A DNA stretch of 64,000 nucleotides. Source: Takakia lepidozioides. Lineage: Eukaryota > Streptophyta > Takakiopsida > Takakiales > Takakiaceae. A program made the translations under genes and the position numbers. Below, piece after piece: positions 22,472 through 35,805 of this stretch (its first letter is position 1; each line of letters opens with the position of its first letter). The DNA is taken from the NCBI GenBank assembly GCA_030704615.1, contig CM060731.1, forward strand, positions 6,944,001 through 7,008,000, in the 5' to 3' direction. A model generated the notes under the pieces. It was not told where the DNA came from. It ran no database searches and saw only the letters and a list, made by a program, of their open reading frames with translations.

Positions 22472-25400
22472 TGCCATGTTCTGAACTTTGTCCTCACCTG
22501 TGGCATCTTCTTCCACAATACTGCCCCATTTCCTTTGTCCACTGCCTCCACTGCTAGGAGGCTGCTCACCTGTACTTGTCATTTCCACAGTAGTCGCAGG
22601 TGGGACAACACCATGAACAGGGGGCGACAACTCACACACAATGTTTGATGTTGATGGAGATTCATCCCTCGGCAGGTCCAAACCGAGCTTCGCTGCCAAT
22701 GCCATGTTGAACTTGTCTGTTTTAGATACTGCAGCGGCAAACATGGATTTCACTACCTGCAATTCCAATTTGTGCTCCATTGAGCTGGCCTCCATTGTAT
22801 GTTTCCATCCTTCCAAGCCATCAAGCCGAGAACCCAATGCTCCAAGGCCCTGCCACAAAAAGAGTGCAAATACGATTCAATACATCTATTGCACTAGCCA
22901 TGCGAGGTAATTTATTGGACAACAACACAGGAAGGCAAAACCATAAATAATTGACAAGCACATCATTGCAACAAATGCAGGTGGGTTAGTTACTTACAGA
23001 TCGGGTGGCCCCTGCTGAATCAGAACCATACCCCTTGTTGCTATTCTTGCTCCCCGAAATTTCGGATAGAAGTGGAGGACGACCACTTGTCTTAGCCTAC
23101 ACATGGACAGGATATGGGAATATTAGTGCCATCCTCTAAGAGTAAGATACAAATGACAAGACACCTCACTACCTGAATATATTGGCAATGTCATGAGACA
23201 GGCAGATTTACCAGACGTTCCTCAACGCCGCTAAGGCCACTGCGTCCAGATCTCGAAGGGGCACCAACATGCCCCCGTGCATGCTTGCCATTATCACGAC
23301 TCTTTTGCCATTCGGGCGTGTTCCAATGCCTCACAAGTTTTGCCCAAGTCTTGTCCGCAACATAGTGGGGCTTAGGTTTGCCACGGGAGTACACTTTTCT
23401 AAACAGTTTGATGCGCTGGTATTTAATGACGCCTCCAATCTCAGTTCGAAGTTGGGCGCCAGTTATCCCAGGAGGTAAATATTCCCAATCATCTGCTAAT
23501 AGTTCACCCACCTCGTCAATCAGACTTTGAGGTTGAAGATGGATGGGCACAGAACAGTCCAACACACGTTGGCATTGCCCTCGCAGGGTTGCCAACCAGT
23601 CATTCCGTGCATCCCCGCATGGGCCCTTTTTGCCACACGCAACTATGAATCTCTTTTGCCCAGCAGCTACATTTGCACAAGACGTTTCCTTCAACCCTCT
23701 CCGTGCTACTCTCCTCGCCTTGCGCAAAAAATTGGCTCTGTCCTTGCCAGTCAAATGTTGCGCATCTGGAGTCATATTGGAATCACGGGCCTCCTCTCCT
23801 TCCTCACAACCTGCAACATGGGGCCCTTCGGGCGGACATGAACCCTGCCACGCACCAACGTGGGGTGTGGGGTGGGCAGGAACATAACCTGTGCTCGGAG
23901 CTGGTGAGCTTGGGAATTGAAGAGGCCGCGAAGCATTGCAATTGGGTGAAGCTATGGGCTGCCTGGAATAAGGGCCATGCAACGGCGCACTATACATGGG
24001 GCTTCTGGGATACGTTGCCTGGGGAGGATGCGCAGGTGGGGGAGGGTTGGGGTGAGGGTACCACACACCTTCGTGGTAGTGCCCATGCTGAACAGGAGCA
24101 TATTGTGCTTCCCCAGTTTGCAGAAATGCCCCACACGGAACTGCACATGACCAGTTCTCCCCTGACGGGCTGTTTGCATTGTACGACTGAGAAAAGGGCG
24201 GGTGAATTTCAGGGGCGGCTGGAACATGAGCAGTCTGTTGTTCATACTGTGCATACCTCTGAATGTCAGGGGGATAAAATGCACCAGTGTTACGTGGAAA
24301 GGAGGGAGGGCCTCCTCCATCCGGGGTTGGTTGAAGACGTGGGGAGGGATGGTTGAAGACACCTGCCGGAGCAACTCCCTTCTTCTTTCTCACTGGATCC
24401 TGCAAATCAACATGTGGGATAGAGTTATGTAGGAAGATAAAGCATGAACATCATGTAGGATACATCAACAAAAAACGCGCTCTATAATATACATACACTG
24501 AATGCAGCAGAAATCGCACCCAAAATGCATTTAGGTCTGATCCATTGAACACGCCAAACGTCACTGGGAAAGTCCTCCTTGTATGTTTCGACCCTCTTTC
24601 GGGGTTCTTTGGGGAATCCCTTGTAGGCACAATCTGGCCCCGATGACCATCGTACATATCAATGAGAGTACAATATGATAATGGCTGATAATGGCTTCAC
24701 ATATTATCAACATTTGACAATAGAGGGGGCAGGAAGATGGGGGAGGAAGAGTCGTGAGCGCCCCCTCTCGGACATGGCTGGCTGATGAGGCGGTTACCAT
24801 CGTGCTCCTGGGGGTTCCTCCTCTCCCACTACAATTTCTTTCTTGTTGCAACATGACACCACAATATGCAGCCCCCTACCTGTGTAGGTCCCTCCCTCCC
24901 ACAACCCCCTTTGCGCTTTTTGGGTATTAAGACAAGCCATCACAAGTTTGAACCTCCTGTGAGGGAGTCAGCAATCTGCAGAGTTGCATTTCTCATGGCA
25001 CAAAATGGAAAAATGTATAGAAGACTTTAATAACAGATTTGGGTTCCAAGGAATAGACAGTAGATAAACCCTTGTATCATGAGGTATAGAGGGCAAGAAA
25101 GTGGTGCTTCATCCTGCTAGTGGAAAATGGAAAAAACTGCTGGGACCAAAAGGAAAAACAAATAAGAAGATGCAAATCCTGCCACAAACCTAAGAAATCA
25201 GTACAGCAAATGCCCACTTACCTCTTGTGGAAGAGGAGCTGGCCGTTTTGGTGCCCTCGGAGCATGTGTTGCATTGGGAGGCTCGGTCAATCCACATGCA
25301 CCACCGATGTAGTTCTCCAAATCTGATACCTTGTCCACATCATCTCCATCCTCGTCCTCCTCTATGTCCTCGTGCATTTCCTCCTCCGAATCGTCGTCGT

Positions 25401-25904
25401 CATCTATGTTGTAATCCTCATCGAGCTCCTGATCACGCTCGTCGAGTTCCTCTGCCTCAGAGCCCACCGACTGGGGAGTCTCGGGCTCTTCCTCCGCCAT
25501 CGAAGGTAATGCTAGTTCTTTCAAGCGCCCACTTTGTCGAGGAGGCCCGTTCCACACAACTTTGGAGCTCCTAGTCGGCCGTTGTACACTCCTAGCTATG
25601 TTGCGCACACATTTCCAAAACCCTGTGTGAATCTTGCCCTAAACAAAAGGCGATCGTGAAAGTGCCATCACCATGAAACCTATGGGAGGGAAAAGCAGTA
25701 GGCTAATGTGGTGGGAAACCCCTACTCACTACCTGTGTAGCATGCATACTAAGGACAAGGGTGATCTGCTCACCTGCGCGCAACGCTCCCAATGTTCAGC
25801 TGAGCCAACGTCTCCTTGTTGGCCGCTATGCGCCTCTCTCGCTCTTCCTCGTAGGCAGTGCGTGGAGGGGTGTCGGGTGTAGAGGCCTTGCGTGTCCGTG
25901 CCAT
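22472..25904 (-). pseudogene. CACTA ORF1 (TnpA / Ptta-En/Spm-like), 5' exons
   Basis: Likely exons on the minus strand: 25774-25904 (ATG at 25904, MARTRKAS...), 25222 to about 25630 (an acidic run, NIDDDDDSEEEMHEDIEEDEDGDD), 23212-24399, 22998-23096 and 22472-22849. The 23.2-24.4 kb exon starts with a Pro/Tyr/His-rich region. It then has a basic domain with ELLADDWEYLPPGI...YQRIKLFRKVYS...KTWAKLVRHWNTPEW, typical of plant Transposase_24/Ptta proteins that assist the CACTA transposase in binding subterminal repeats. The last exon is a predicted coiled coil. The gene is broken at 22,472 by the 11.4-kb element, and its 3' exons lie at 10.2-11.1 kb. The junction of the first two exons is uncertain. 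Confidence 0.72.
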
Positions 25905-26130
25905 GGCGGGTTCCTCCTCGTCGCTCAAATTGCAGTAATCGACCTCAAACAAGACTACCATGATCTACTGATCAAACAATAGAAGGAGCGCATGTAGGAA
26001 ACAGAGGGGAGGTGGACCCGCCATACGAATACTCCAACGCCTGCAAGCACAAACGTAGGTTCCCCACATCTGAGCACTTGCTGACTTCCCACTTCAAAAA
26101 CTAGCCAAACCCAGAAGCGTTTCATGGAGG

Positions 26131-29100
26131 ATGAGAGAGGCCGGAACTAGAAACACCCGGCGCCGCACTGCGGTGCCCCACACTGACGCAGGACTTTGGC
26201 AAATCGAGGAACGACGTGCAACTAGACTGGGTATTTCAAAGATAATGTGTCCCTGCAATGACTGCCATGGGGGTCGACTCCAATTCGTGGAAACTGCCAA
26301 ATTGCATTTGCTTGCCAACGACCGGGATCCACTGTTGGGTTATCCCATGGTGAGTGACGTGCATCTCTCGCCTCACTTCTCGCAGACATAACTTAGGATG
26401 AAGCCCTTAGAATGGTAATGTTGAACGGCCCTCCACTGTACATGTACGGTGGACTACTGTATGGAAACTAGCACGGTCAATTTGGAGATTCCCTGTTTTA
26501 TGCAACACGTTACATTTTGGACAAGACTATACTCTTATAGTTTGCAGGTGAACATGCAGGTGGAGAGTGTCGACTCCGAAGACAAAGACTTTGTGGAAGA
26601 ACGTAGCCCCCCTGAGGATGATGTGGAAAGACAGATTAGCCATGTTCCTGTTCGTGGTGGAGAGAATCTAGACCCCGACGTCGACATCATTCGCATGTTG
26701 CAGGAAACATTTGCAGTTGCAGATAATGTGCAAAGCACCATTAATGAGGATGAAGGGCTTGGAGAAGACGAGCGCCATCATGATGGACAAAGTCATGGGG
26801 ATGGGGATGACGGTGCTGCTTTCCAATTTCAGCATCAAGCAACCACACCTCTGTATGTTGGCTGCCCCACCAGCTGCTTGAGTGCGACGTTGCTTTTGCT
26901 CAATGTTAGTGCTACTCATGGTGTCACAAACGCAGCGATGGATGAGCTTCTGAAACTTTTTCACGGACATCTATTGCCTAAAGGGAACTTTTTGCCCAAA
27001 TCTCATTACGAAGCGAAGAAACTTATAACAAAAGTTGGGCTTAATTACGATAGCATCCATGCTTGTGAGAAGGGATGTGTGCTATACAGGGGAGATCTGC
27101 AGGATGCACCATCTTGCCCTAAATGTGGGGCGCCTCGGTACATCCCTGGCATGAAGACGTTGGTTCCACAGAAGGTCTTGCGGCATTTCCCCTTGATTCC
27201 CCGGCTGCAGCGCATGTACAAGTGCAAGGAGATATCTAAGCTTATGGTGTGGCACATGGAGAACCAAAGTCAAGCCTCGCAACTTGCGACTAGGTCTGGC
27301 ATGGGATGGTATCAATCCCTTTGGTGATAAATCAACAAAATGGTCTACGTGGCCAGTCTTGCTCATGAACTACAACCTTCCTCCTTGGCTGAGCACAAAG
27401 CCTTTTTTTATGATGTTGACACTCTTAATTCCAGGGCCGACATCCGTGAAGAAGACCAATGCGGATGTGTTCTTGCAGCCTCTGGTGGATGAGCTGACCG
27501 TGTTGTGGGAAGGTGTTAGGGCTAATGATGCATCTGGCAATGAAGGATCAAGGACCTTTGTCATGAGAGCCATTCTGATGTGGTCAGTACATGACTATCC
27601 TGCATATGCCATGCTAGCAGGGTGTGCAGTTGGGGGCTACAAGGCTTGTCCCGTGTGCGGGCCCAATCTTGATGCCAGGCACTCCAGTGCACTGAGCAAA
27701 ATGGTGTACCAGGGGCACAGAAAATTCTTACCAGCAGGCCATCCATATAGACGCAATCGCAACCACTTCAATGGAGCCTCCGATCACAGACCCCCCCCCC
27801 CCCAAGTATCCACTGTGGATCAGCTCCAAAATGCGGAGGAAAACGAGAGGTTCATGGAAACATTTGGCAGCCGTCGCCGGAATGTGTGCCCTGCCAAATC
27901 CCATGGCATGAAGCGAAGGTCGATCCTTTGGAACCTGCCATATTGGAAGGTGGGTATGTCTTCATTGTTTGTTTGTCGGCAGGGCTGATTTCATAGTTGC
28001 ATGGATACAGTTGTAAGGATCATCACACACGACTTAGATTTCAGCCTAATGCAAATTGCATGAAGCAAGTTTGGAGTCGCCTATGTATGGCACATGTAGC
28101 AGCAATATGGTTGTTTCCATGAAAATGTCTGGCTTTTGTCTCTCTGGATACTGTCTGCAGCATGCAAGGCTGGTTTCTTCCTTTTCCCATTATTAAGATG
28201 TCATCTCTTGGCTTTACCATCAAAGTATACCATATTGATGGTGGTTCCATGATTGCAGGATTTGTTGATACGGTATACCTTGATGTTATGCACTGTGAAA
28301 AAAACATTTCTGAAAACATATTGCGCACCATATTGGGGGAAAAGGACACAGTAAAGAGCAGGAAGGACATGGAGAATGAGGGCATACGACCTCACTTATG
28401 GTTAAAACCCCACCCCGGAGATGGCAGGAAGTTGGTGAAGCCGCAGGCTCCTTACGTGTTGAATCGACAGGAAACTACTACCTTCTATGCAACTTTGGGT
28501 GCTCTAAAGACACCGACAGGGTATGGTGCTTCATTTAAGAAGCATATTGCTAAGAACAAGCTTTCACACATGAAGAGTCATCTACTGATGCAACAAGTTC
28601 TACCTTTGTGCATTCGAGGTTTGCTGGGCAAAGGTCCAAGGCTCGCAATCATGAAGCTATCTCGTGTATTTCGCGCATTGTGCATGAAAACAGTGGATCC
28701 CGAGGAACTACCAGCCCTGAAGGAGGATGTGGTTGTAACGCTTTGTTTGTTGGAGAAAGAGTTTCCCCCCTCATTCTTCGATCTCATGACCCACCTTGTG
28801 CTACACCTTGTGAATGAATTGGAGGTTTGTGGTCCTGTTAGTTCGCGTTGGATGTACCCCATCGAGAGGTACATGAAAAATTTGAAGGGATATGTGAAGA
28901 GCTATGCCCGGCCAGAAGGTTGCATGGCCAGGAGGTATTCTCTTGATGAGGCTCTTGGCCTCCTCACAGAGTACATGGCTGCATTTCCAGGAACTCGTAG
29001 AAGGGTCTGGGATTGCAACGAAGAAGAAAGTGTTGCGGGAGAAGTATTAGAGGGCTTTGGAACTCCAAGGAAACTGTCGGCTGAGCTTGGGCTAGTGCAC

Positions 29101-30132
29101 ACGACTATGTGCTTCACAACACGGCGTGCATGAGACCGTTTCTGAGGTAAGTATACATCATTTATTTGGCTTCACATGCTAACTTGGGGGCCATTTCCGG
29201 ACACAAAATTGGCGCATTCTCAATTTTCACTCAGCCTCTTTGTACATACTATGGTCCTGACTAAGTGTGAATTGAGTATGACCAGACTTTATGATATTGA
29301 GAAGGCCACCATAGAATCAGCCAGAGCCGAATTTCGAGCCACATACACCACCCAAGGGAGAAATGCACACCAACACACCGTTCCATACCCCGAAAACATG
29401 TTGCCTTTGCCTGCTTTTCATATGTGGATACAGTCGGCAGTACAAAATGTTGTTTCAAGAGGAGCAGCGTATGATGCAAATATTTGTCATCTGTGTAAGC
29501 CACCAGGGTTTGTTGCTCGTTCATTTCGGTCTATGTGGGCATACGGAAATCACTACAGAGTGGTGGAAACAGGTGTGGTTGATTACCATGTCACATTCGA
29601 CTCTGGGGTTGCACAGATTTTTGCCGAAGAGTCAACGGGAAGGGGTGTGGATGGTAACCCTGTCATGAACCAGCTGCAATATGTTGGTGTTGTTCGTGAA
29701 ATTTTACAGCTTCAGTGTGGTGCTGTCACTCCTGTAGTATTCATATGTGAATGGGTCAGAGCAAGCTTGACAGGTCGCAACCGCACCATGAAGAAGGATG
29801 AGTATGGTTTCCTACAGCCCTCCAACGCTGGTAACTGGAAAGTAGTACTTCAGAAGGAGCCGCGCTCACGGCGCGTGGTACATGATGTCACTGGTGTCAG
29901 CTTGGGTGAGAATGAGTCATGCGTAAGGATGCAAGTGGCGGAGGCATTGGAGGATGTGAATCCCAACACAGAATTTGGACCTTCAACGACCCTTACCGAA
30001 GCTGAGATGGCTACTATTGCTATGATGAGGCCCCCACGAAGGGACGAACCATGGCACCGAGATAGTGAGGATTGCAACATTGACCATGAGTGTAGTGAAA
30101 GTAGTAGCGATGAAGATGACTACATCTGGTAA
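26131..30132 (+). pseudogene. CACTA tnp2-type transposase with DUF4218 and DUF4216 regions
   Basis: Exon 26131-26349 encodes a transposase-associated N-terminal motif (CPCNDCHGG...), and exon 26548-27949 the tnp2 core. The core includes SHYEAKKLITKVGLNYDSIHAC, CPKCGAPRY, NPFGDKSTKWSTWPVLLMNYNLPPW, LIPGP, DVFLQPLVDEL, ACPVCGP and HRKFLP. Exon 28259-29147 contains LDVMHCEKN and a DUF4218-like part (LMTHLVLHLVNELEVCGPV...MYPIERYMKNLKGYVK). The last exon, from about 29,250, is DUF4216-like and ends in an acidic tail. Lesions: about 25 codons usually found between HMENQS and PRNLRLGLA are missing, with a frame change near 27,268. A second frameshift near 29,090 separates LSAELG from AHDYVLHNT. The gene is divergent from ORF1. 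It is disabled unless these indels are assembly errors. Confidence 0.9.
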
Positions 30133-30420
30133 AAGGACAATAGCGTCATGTTGACATTTTAACTGACACACTGAGTGACATTTTCAGTTCCAAATCACTG
30201 GACACCCTGTGCTTCAGCCACTGGCCTGGTAAAATGACATATGCATTGTATGAGGCTTTGAGTGGCACACTGAGGCGCATTTTGAGTCCCAAATCAGCGG
30301 ACATCGTGTGCTGCAACATCCACTTGTTGCGGTTATTTTCTCTGTGAATGTAGCAGCGAGGAAGATGATTCCTGGTAAAAGGGCAATAGCGTCATGTTGG
30401 CATTTTGGGTTGCTTCAGTT
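30128..30420. repeat. Tandem duplication of the tnp2 gene end
   Basis: The last coding bases plus about 35 bp of 3' sequence (CTGGTAAAAGGACAATAGCGTC) recur about 245 bp downstream with the acidic codons still recognisable (AGCGAGGAAGATGATTCCTGG). The intervening segment also contains two related phrases (CACACTGAG...CCAAATCA). This indicates local tandem duplication inside the CACTA. Confidence 0.6.
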
Positions 30421-32394
30421 GTTACTCCACCTCTCTACTATCTCCCCCCCTGCCCACATCCTTTCCTTACTTACTCTCTAGCTACGAACTGAATTATGAT
30501 GCCTCTGCTCCTCCCTCCCCCTCTCTATTTTCCCTGTGTTCAGATTGTGGGGGTTGGGTGCAATGTGTTGGGGATGTACTTCTTTATAATGTTTGTTCTG
30601 GTTTGGTGCAGTCGGGGGACAATCTGCACAACAAGTCACATGTTGGATCTGATGGGCATTGCAACTGTGGATGCTGATTCACATGTCTTCCCCACTAATG
30701 GGACCCCTCTGTTCATGCTTGGGATTTGGCAAGTTCGTAAACCCCCACTTTTTTGACTGTGTGCTTGCAGGTCACATGGGCAGAGCCATGCATGGGGCAG
30801 AGCCATTCAGTTGGCTACAGGTTCAATTCCTCCGCACATGACAGTATGTGGCCCTATTTATGATGGCTTTGACTTACTCATAGAGAGGGCTCGTTCCACG
30901 GTTTCTCTATTTTTTGGCTTGTTTAAAAACCCTCACTGTGACAGGGATGAGGCTTCTATCATTGCTCAATTTAGAGGCGATGTGATGGTGGAGGAGAATG
31001 TTCATGAATCACAAGAAGGTATGTGGCACCTCGGAACCCATGAATTCAAAATCATGGAGATTCCAGATTCATATATAGCCAAAGTTGATCTTTTGCTTTG
31101 TGATTTCTCTCTGTTTCTCATGTTTGTGAGATTCGGTGCTTCATCCCTCTGCATGTACCACCCTGCTTTGTCATGATTGCGAGTTGGAATTGTAGAGATG
31201 ACCTTTCTTTGAAAAACATACATACTTTGTATGGGGGGCTTGAGGTGAGCAATCCAAAGACCATTATGTGTTACAGACACCAATTACCAGTCCACATTAT
31301 GGGTGTGTACTTTGCATGGATTTGCAACCCCCCACATTATTTGGTCATTCTGAAAATAAAACTCTTTCTTGCTAGAGCTGGAAGCTCATGGGCGCTATGC
31401 CTTCAACCATCTAGATGTGCTGTTATTTGTTCTGAATGTGGACATCACCACATGTGCACTTGTAATTTTACCGCCCATTACCAAGTTGTTGCACCACACA
31501 TGAAACAAAAGTATTACAGATTCATAAGTAGTATGGTTGAAAGGTCTGAGAAGTGGATAACAAGAGGCAAGCTGAAGGTCGTACAGGGGACACTCAGTTT
31601 TTGACAGGAGAGGCCAGTTAAGTACATAAACTTGAGGCAAAACCCAAAAGGATAATGTACGCAGGCTGAAATGTGGATAGTCTCTGCATTGCTACTGCTT
31701 CACCCCCAAACCATCACACCGTCACAAGTACCAACGCTGAAAATTGAAGCAAAAACGTCATGCATGAGACGATTGCGGGAAGCTACAGTGCATGAATCTA
31801 CATTGCAGTGTATGTCAATGATACTATGTATATCCTCGCTCACCTCGATCCATGATCACCATGACATCGTGCTCATCCAAGAGGGCATGGAAGGCCAGTC
31901 AATGTGTACCACAGGGAGTAATCGTGGAGCAACGGGTACTTCTTGCCAACAGATCGGAGCCTCTTATTGCAATTTGCAAGGCACCAAAAGTAGGCCACAT
32001 GCTCCTTCTTGTGTATGTTCCCATTTCTTGTGTTTTTTGTTAATTGTATGTTCCCATTTCACACAGGTGTGTAACATGCCATGTAAACTAAGCCAACCCC
32101 TGCCACGCTCATGGCTGTTTTCACACCGTTCTTGCCTGGGGTGTGGACCACATGTGAGACACCCCACAGTTAGGGCATATTTAGACCCACACCTTGGCTT
32201 AGTGTACAGACCCGTGATAAAAGCCGTGGAATGTGCCAGGTGTGAGATGGTAGAGCCGTGGAAAAAGCCGTTTTTTCTTCTAGTGTGATTTGGTATTCTT
32301 TCTGATGTTTACAAGGTTCTTGGGAGAGTCAGCTTGGTCTTAGCAGGCCGCGTTTCAATCTCTGCCCGCTCAGCTGCACTGTGGTGAATGTCCG
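30421..32394. other. CACTA interior without a recognisable gene
   Basis: No gene could be assigned. A plus-strand frame at 30811-31176 (GFDLLIERARSTVSLFFGLFKNPHCDRDEASIIAQF within it) looks exon-like and is preceded by CAG at several sites, but matches no family I know. The frame at 31,173-31,604 has a CSECGHHHMCTC cluster of uncertain meaning. These could be remnants of an accessory CACTA gene or captured host exons. Confidence 0.3.
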
Positions 32395-32994
32395 CTGGAA
32401 GCAGATGCAAGTCAGCATAAGGACTAGTGTGATAAGTAGGGTTGGGTTGTTTGCTGGAACAATTCTAGGCTGTCGTTGTCAGCTGCTAGCAGCAAAGCAA
32501 GGATATTATATGCATGATTTGTGCAGAGGCATGGATAGCTGAAGGAGCAGGGATAGAGTGTGGGTCCAGATTCATCCAAGAGGGCCGGATTTCAAGCTCC
32601 AGATCACCTATGCACTGCTACTCAAGGCACCTTCTTCAACACATTTCACCCTGTTTTTCCCTCTTATCAAAATCGGCCCTAAATTGGTGAGGGCACCATT
32701 TTCTTCAACCTATTTCAGTCTGTTTTGCCCTCTCATCATTAGGGTTGGGGTGTTTGCTGGAAGAGGGCCGGATTTCAAGCACAAGAATACCTATGATTCC
32801 CTGTGGATCCATTGCTACAAGAAAGCTGCATGGGTAGATGGTGAACTAGAAGCCGCAGCAGCACAATTGATAAAATTAGGCACTGCTAATGAAGACAACC
32901 TTCTTCGACACATTTCACCCTGTTTTTCCTTCTTATCAAAATCGGCCCTATATTTTCATGTTGAATTTCTGTAAGTTACTGGTTGAGTGAACCT

Positions 32995-33660
32995 TTGATA
33001 GTTTGCAATGCGTGTGCAAGCCTGGCAACTCTGGAGAAGGGCTAAGAGGTCCATGGCGACATTGTCAGAGCTGCAATTGTACCACATGTCATTCTGAACA
33101 ATAGCCTTGTGGACATGTATGAAGGGAGTGTTCGACAGTATGGCTGAACAAGATGTGGGTGTCGTGGAGTGCGACGATTGCAGGATATGCACAACAAGGG
33201 CGTGGGATGGAGGCTTTTGAGAACTATGAGCAAATGATGTGCGAAGGGGTGAAGCCCAACCACATCACATTTGCTTGTGTTTGCAATGCGTGTGCAAACC
33301 TAGGAGCTCTAGGAAAGGGGAAAGAGGTCCATGGTGACATCGTCAAAGCTGGAATTGTACCAGATGTCCTCCTAAACTGACATGTTTGCCAAATGTGGGT
33401 GCATTCAGGATGCGGAGGGAGTATTCCACACTCTGGCTGAACGAGATGTGGTGTCGTAGAACGTGATGCATGTAGGGTATGCACAACAGGGGCACGGGAT
33501 GGAGGCTTTGGCGACCTATGAGCAAATGATGTGGGAAGGGTGAAGCCTGACCACATCAGGTTTGTGTGCGTTTGCAGTGCGTGTGCAATTCTGGCAGCCC
33601 TGGAAAAGGACAAAGAGGTGCATGGTTGCATCGCCAAAGCTGGAATTGTACCAGATGTGA
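32995..33660 (+). pseudogene. PPR fragment, degenerate
   Basis: Plus-strand frames, broken by stops and shifts, read VNVCNACASL-like and KGKEVHGDIVKAGIVPDV motifs twice (about 33,015-33,115 and 33,270-33,375), then KPDHIRFVCVCSACAILAALEKDKEVHGCIAKAGIVPDV. These are consecutive PLS-type PPR motifs of an RNA-binding organelle protein. They cannot encode a working protein: stops occur after VPDVLLN and elsewhere. Confidence 0.75.
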
Positions 33661-33818
33661 TTCCCGTGGATCAATAGCTACAAGAAACCTGCATGGGTAG
33701 ATGGTCAACTAAAGGCTGCAGCTGCAGCGGCACAGTTGATAAAACCAGGCACCTCAACCATGACCACAACTTCTGAAAGAGGATTGTCCCATTCTCCTTT
33801 TGGTTCTGCAACTATTCT

Positions 33819-34613
33819 CTACTTCAACGTTTCGATTATATGTCCCACTAGCTGGTTGCATTGCAGGCAATGTAGATCCCAGTGCTCTCGTATGCCAAAT
33901 TGTGCACATGTGAGTTTCGTGGGTATTTGGTTTGGGTTGATATATCCCTCCCGTATCGCAGTTCCTGACTTAGGTGATAGGAGCTCCTCCACATCTTCAT
34001 ATTTTTTTGTCACGGAATGCAGCAATCGCAATCGTAGCTCAGTCATAACTGCTACACCCCATACACTCTTCCTTTCATTTTGGGTTTTGCTTACACTTGA
34101 CATTTCATGGGCTTGTTCTTCGGTGCTCAGCGAGCATTTTCCTCCTCCGTTGTTTCCAATCGCATCACCGCTAACAGGGTATGGTCTTAACTGTTTACCC
34201 GTGTGATCTGCTCTCATGTAATCAACCTCTTCACTGACCAGTGAGTAATGCCCCTGGTGTTCATGCTCACTTCCAGGTAAGTCTTCTTCCTTACCTTTGT
34301 TACCTCCCTTGTTTTCCTTCTTTTCAGGCGGACTTTGCCCATCAGTTTTTACCAAGTTCTGCCCTTGTCTCTCAGCCCCGTGATTTGCCCGTGTTTGTAT
34401 AACCCCAACCAAAGGCAACCTTTCACTGGCCTGATTGTTAGCAGCAGCTGATTGTGGTCTTCTTGGCAGGGTTTCCCACAAGCTCCCCTCTCTTTCATGC
34501 AGCCAGTTCTTAATCCTGCCTCTCCACTTTTCACAAGTGAAGTGCCTATTCTCTCTTTCTTCATACTCCAGCCACTCAGGTAACCTTTCTCCATTGGCTT
34601 GCTGCTCCCACAC
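33819..34613 (-). CDS. Unidentified 264-codon ORF between PPR fragments
   Basis: A long minus-strand frame encodes a hydrophilic protein with NKQVLEVWEQQANG just upstream, then EWLEYEERENRHFTCEKWRGRIKNWL, a Lys/Glu/Gly-rich middle (PPEKKENKGGNKGKEEDLPG) and a C-terminal CLQCNQLVGHI. I do not recognise it. It separates the two PPR fragments, so it may be inserted sequence, but I see no duplication that bounds it. The opposite strand has shorter frames without recognisable motifs. It could be a chance open frame. Confidence 0.35.
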   Translation of the reverse strand: MWEQQANGERLPEWLEYEERENRHFTCEKWRGRIKNWLHEREGSLWETLPRRPQSAAANNQASERLPLVGVIQTRANHGAERQGQNLVKTDGQSPPEKKENKGGNKGKEEDLPGSEHEHQGHYSLVSEEVDYMRADHTGKQLRPYPVSGDAIGNNGGGKCSLSTEEQAHEMSSVSKTQNERKSVWGVAVMTELRLRLLHSVTKKYEDVEELLSPKSGTAIREGYINPNQIPTKLTCAQFGIREHWDLHCLQCNQLVGHIIETLK

Positions 34614-34639
34614 TTCCAGGACTTGTTTATTTTTCTCCA

Positions 34640-35805
34640 GCCATTGCCCTCATGCTGGACAAGGTCCACAATGCCTCTTCTGGCTGCACTTCTGGGCATG
34701 TGAAGATGCTTTGCGGCAGGCAGACTGATAGAGGCTCTACAGACTTTAAGCCAAAGAGGCATTTCAGCAGATTCAGGTACATATGTCTATCTCTTGCTTA
34801 AGTGCATCAAGATGGAAGGTCTGGAAGCTGGAAAGCTAGTGCACACTCACATTATCCAAAGTGGATTCACGCCAATGTTTTTCTACTCAACACCTTTGTC
34901 TCCATGTATGTTAAGTGCGGGAGCATCATGGATGCTCACCAAGTGTTTGTTTCTGTTTGCAATGCGTGTGCACACATGGGAGCTCTGGAAAAGGGGAAAG
35001 AGGTCCATGGTGACATCGTCAAAGTTGGAATTGTACAAGATGTCATTCTGAACACTGCCCTGGTGGACATGTATGCCAAATGTGGGTGCATTAAGGATGG
35101 GAAGGGAGTTTCCAACACTATGGCTGAACATTTTGTGGTGTCGTGGAACGCGATGCTTGCAGGGTATGCACAACAAGGACATGGTATGGAGGCTTTGGAG
35201 ACCTATGATCAAATGATAGGGGAAAGGGTGAAGCCCACTGACCACATCACGTTTGTGTGCATTTGCAAGCCTGGCAGCCCTGGAAAATGGCAAAGAGGTC
35301 CATGGTGACATTTTCAGAGCTGGATTGCACCCGATGTCATTTTGAACTATACCCTGGTGGATATGTATGCAAAATGTGGGTGCATCGAGGATGCAAAGGG
35401 AGTGTTCGACAGTATGGCTGAACAAGATATGGTGTCATGTGATGCCATGCTTGCAGGAGATGCAGAGTAGGGGCGCGGGATGGAGACCTTGGAGACCTAT
35501 GAGCAAATGATGGGGGAAGGGGTGAAGTGTAACCAGATCACGTTTGTGTGTGTTTGCAATGCTTGTGCAAGCCTGGCAACCCTGGAAAAGGGCAAAGAGA
35601 TCCATGGTGACATCATTAAATCTGGAATTACACTTGATGTCATTCTGAACACTGCCCTGGTAGACATGTATGCCAAATGTGGGTGCATTGAGGATGCAAA
35701 GGGAGTGTTTGACAGTATGGCTGAACGACATGTGGTGTTGTGGAGTGTGATGATTGCAGGATATGCACAGCAAGGGCGCGGGATGGAGGTTTTGGAGACC
35801 TAGAA
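34640..35805 (+). pseudogene. PPR gene fragment with its N-terminal region
   Basis: The plus strand carries the start of a PPR protein (EDALRQAD..., then in shifted frames KCIKMEGLEAGKLVHTHIIQSGF and NTFVSMYVKCGSIMDAHQVF). PLS repeats follow: GALEKGKEVHGDIVKVGI, NTALVDMYAKCGCIKDG, VVSWNAMLAGYAQQGHG, and a second set in 35,480-35,803. Frameshifts near 34,800 and 34,880, stops and missing repeats show decay. The repeats are much alike, suggesting expansion by internal duplication. Related motifs at 33.0-33.7 kb are probably from the same source gene. Confidence 0.78.

Noticed and set aside
23673-24356. Plus-strand frame of 227 codons
   Set aside because: It is the antisense shadow of the Pro/His-rich CACTA ORF1 exon on the minus strand, which carries the recognisable domain.
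29547-29560. CACTACAGAG as a CACTA terminus
   Set aside because: It lies inside the intact DUF4216-like coding exon and has no subterminal repeats.
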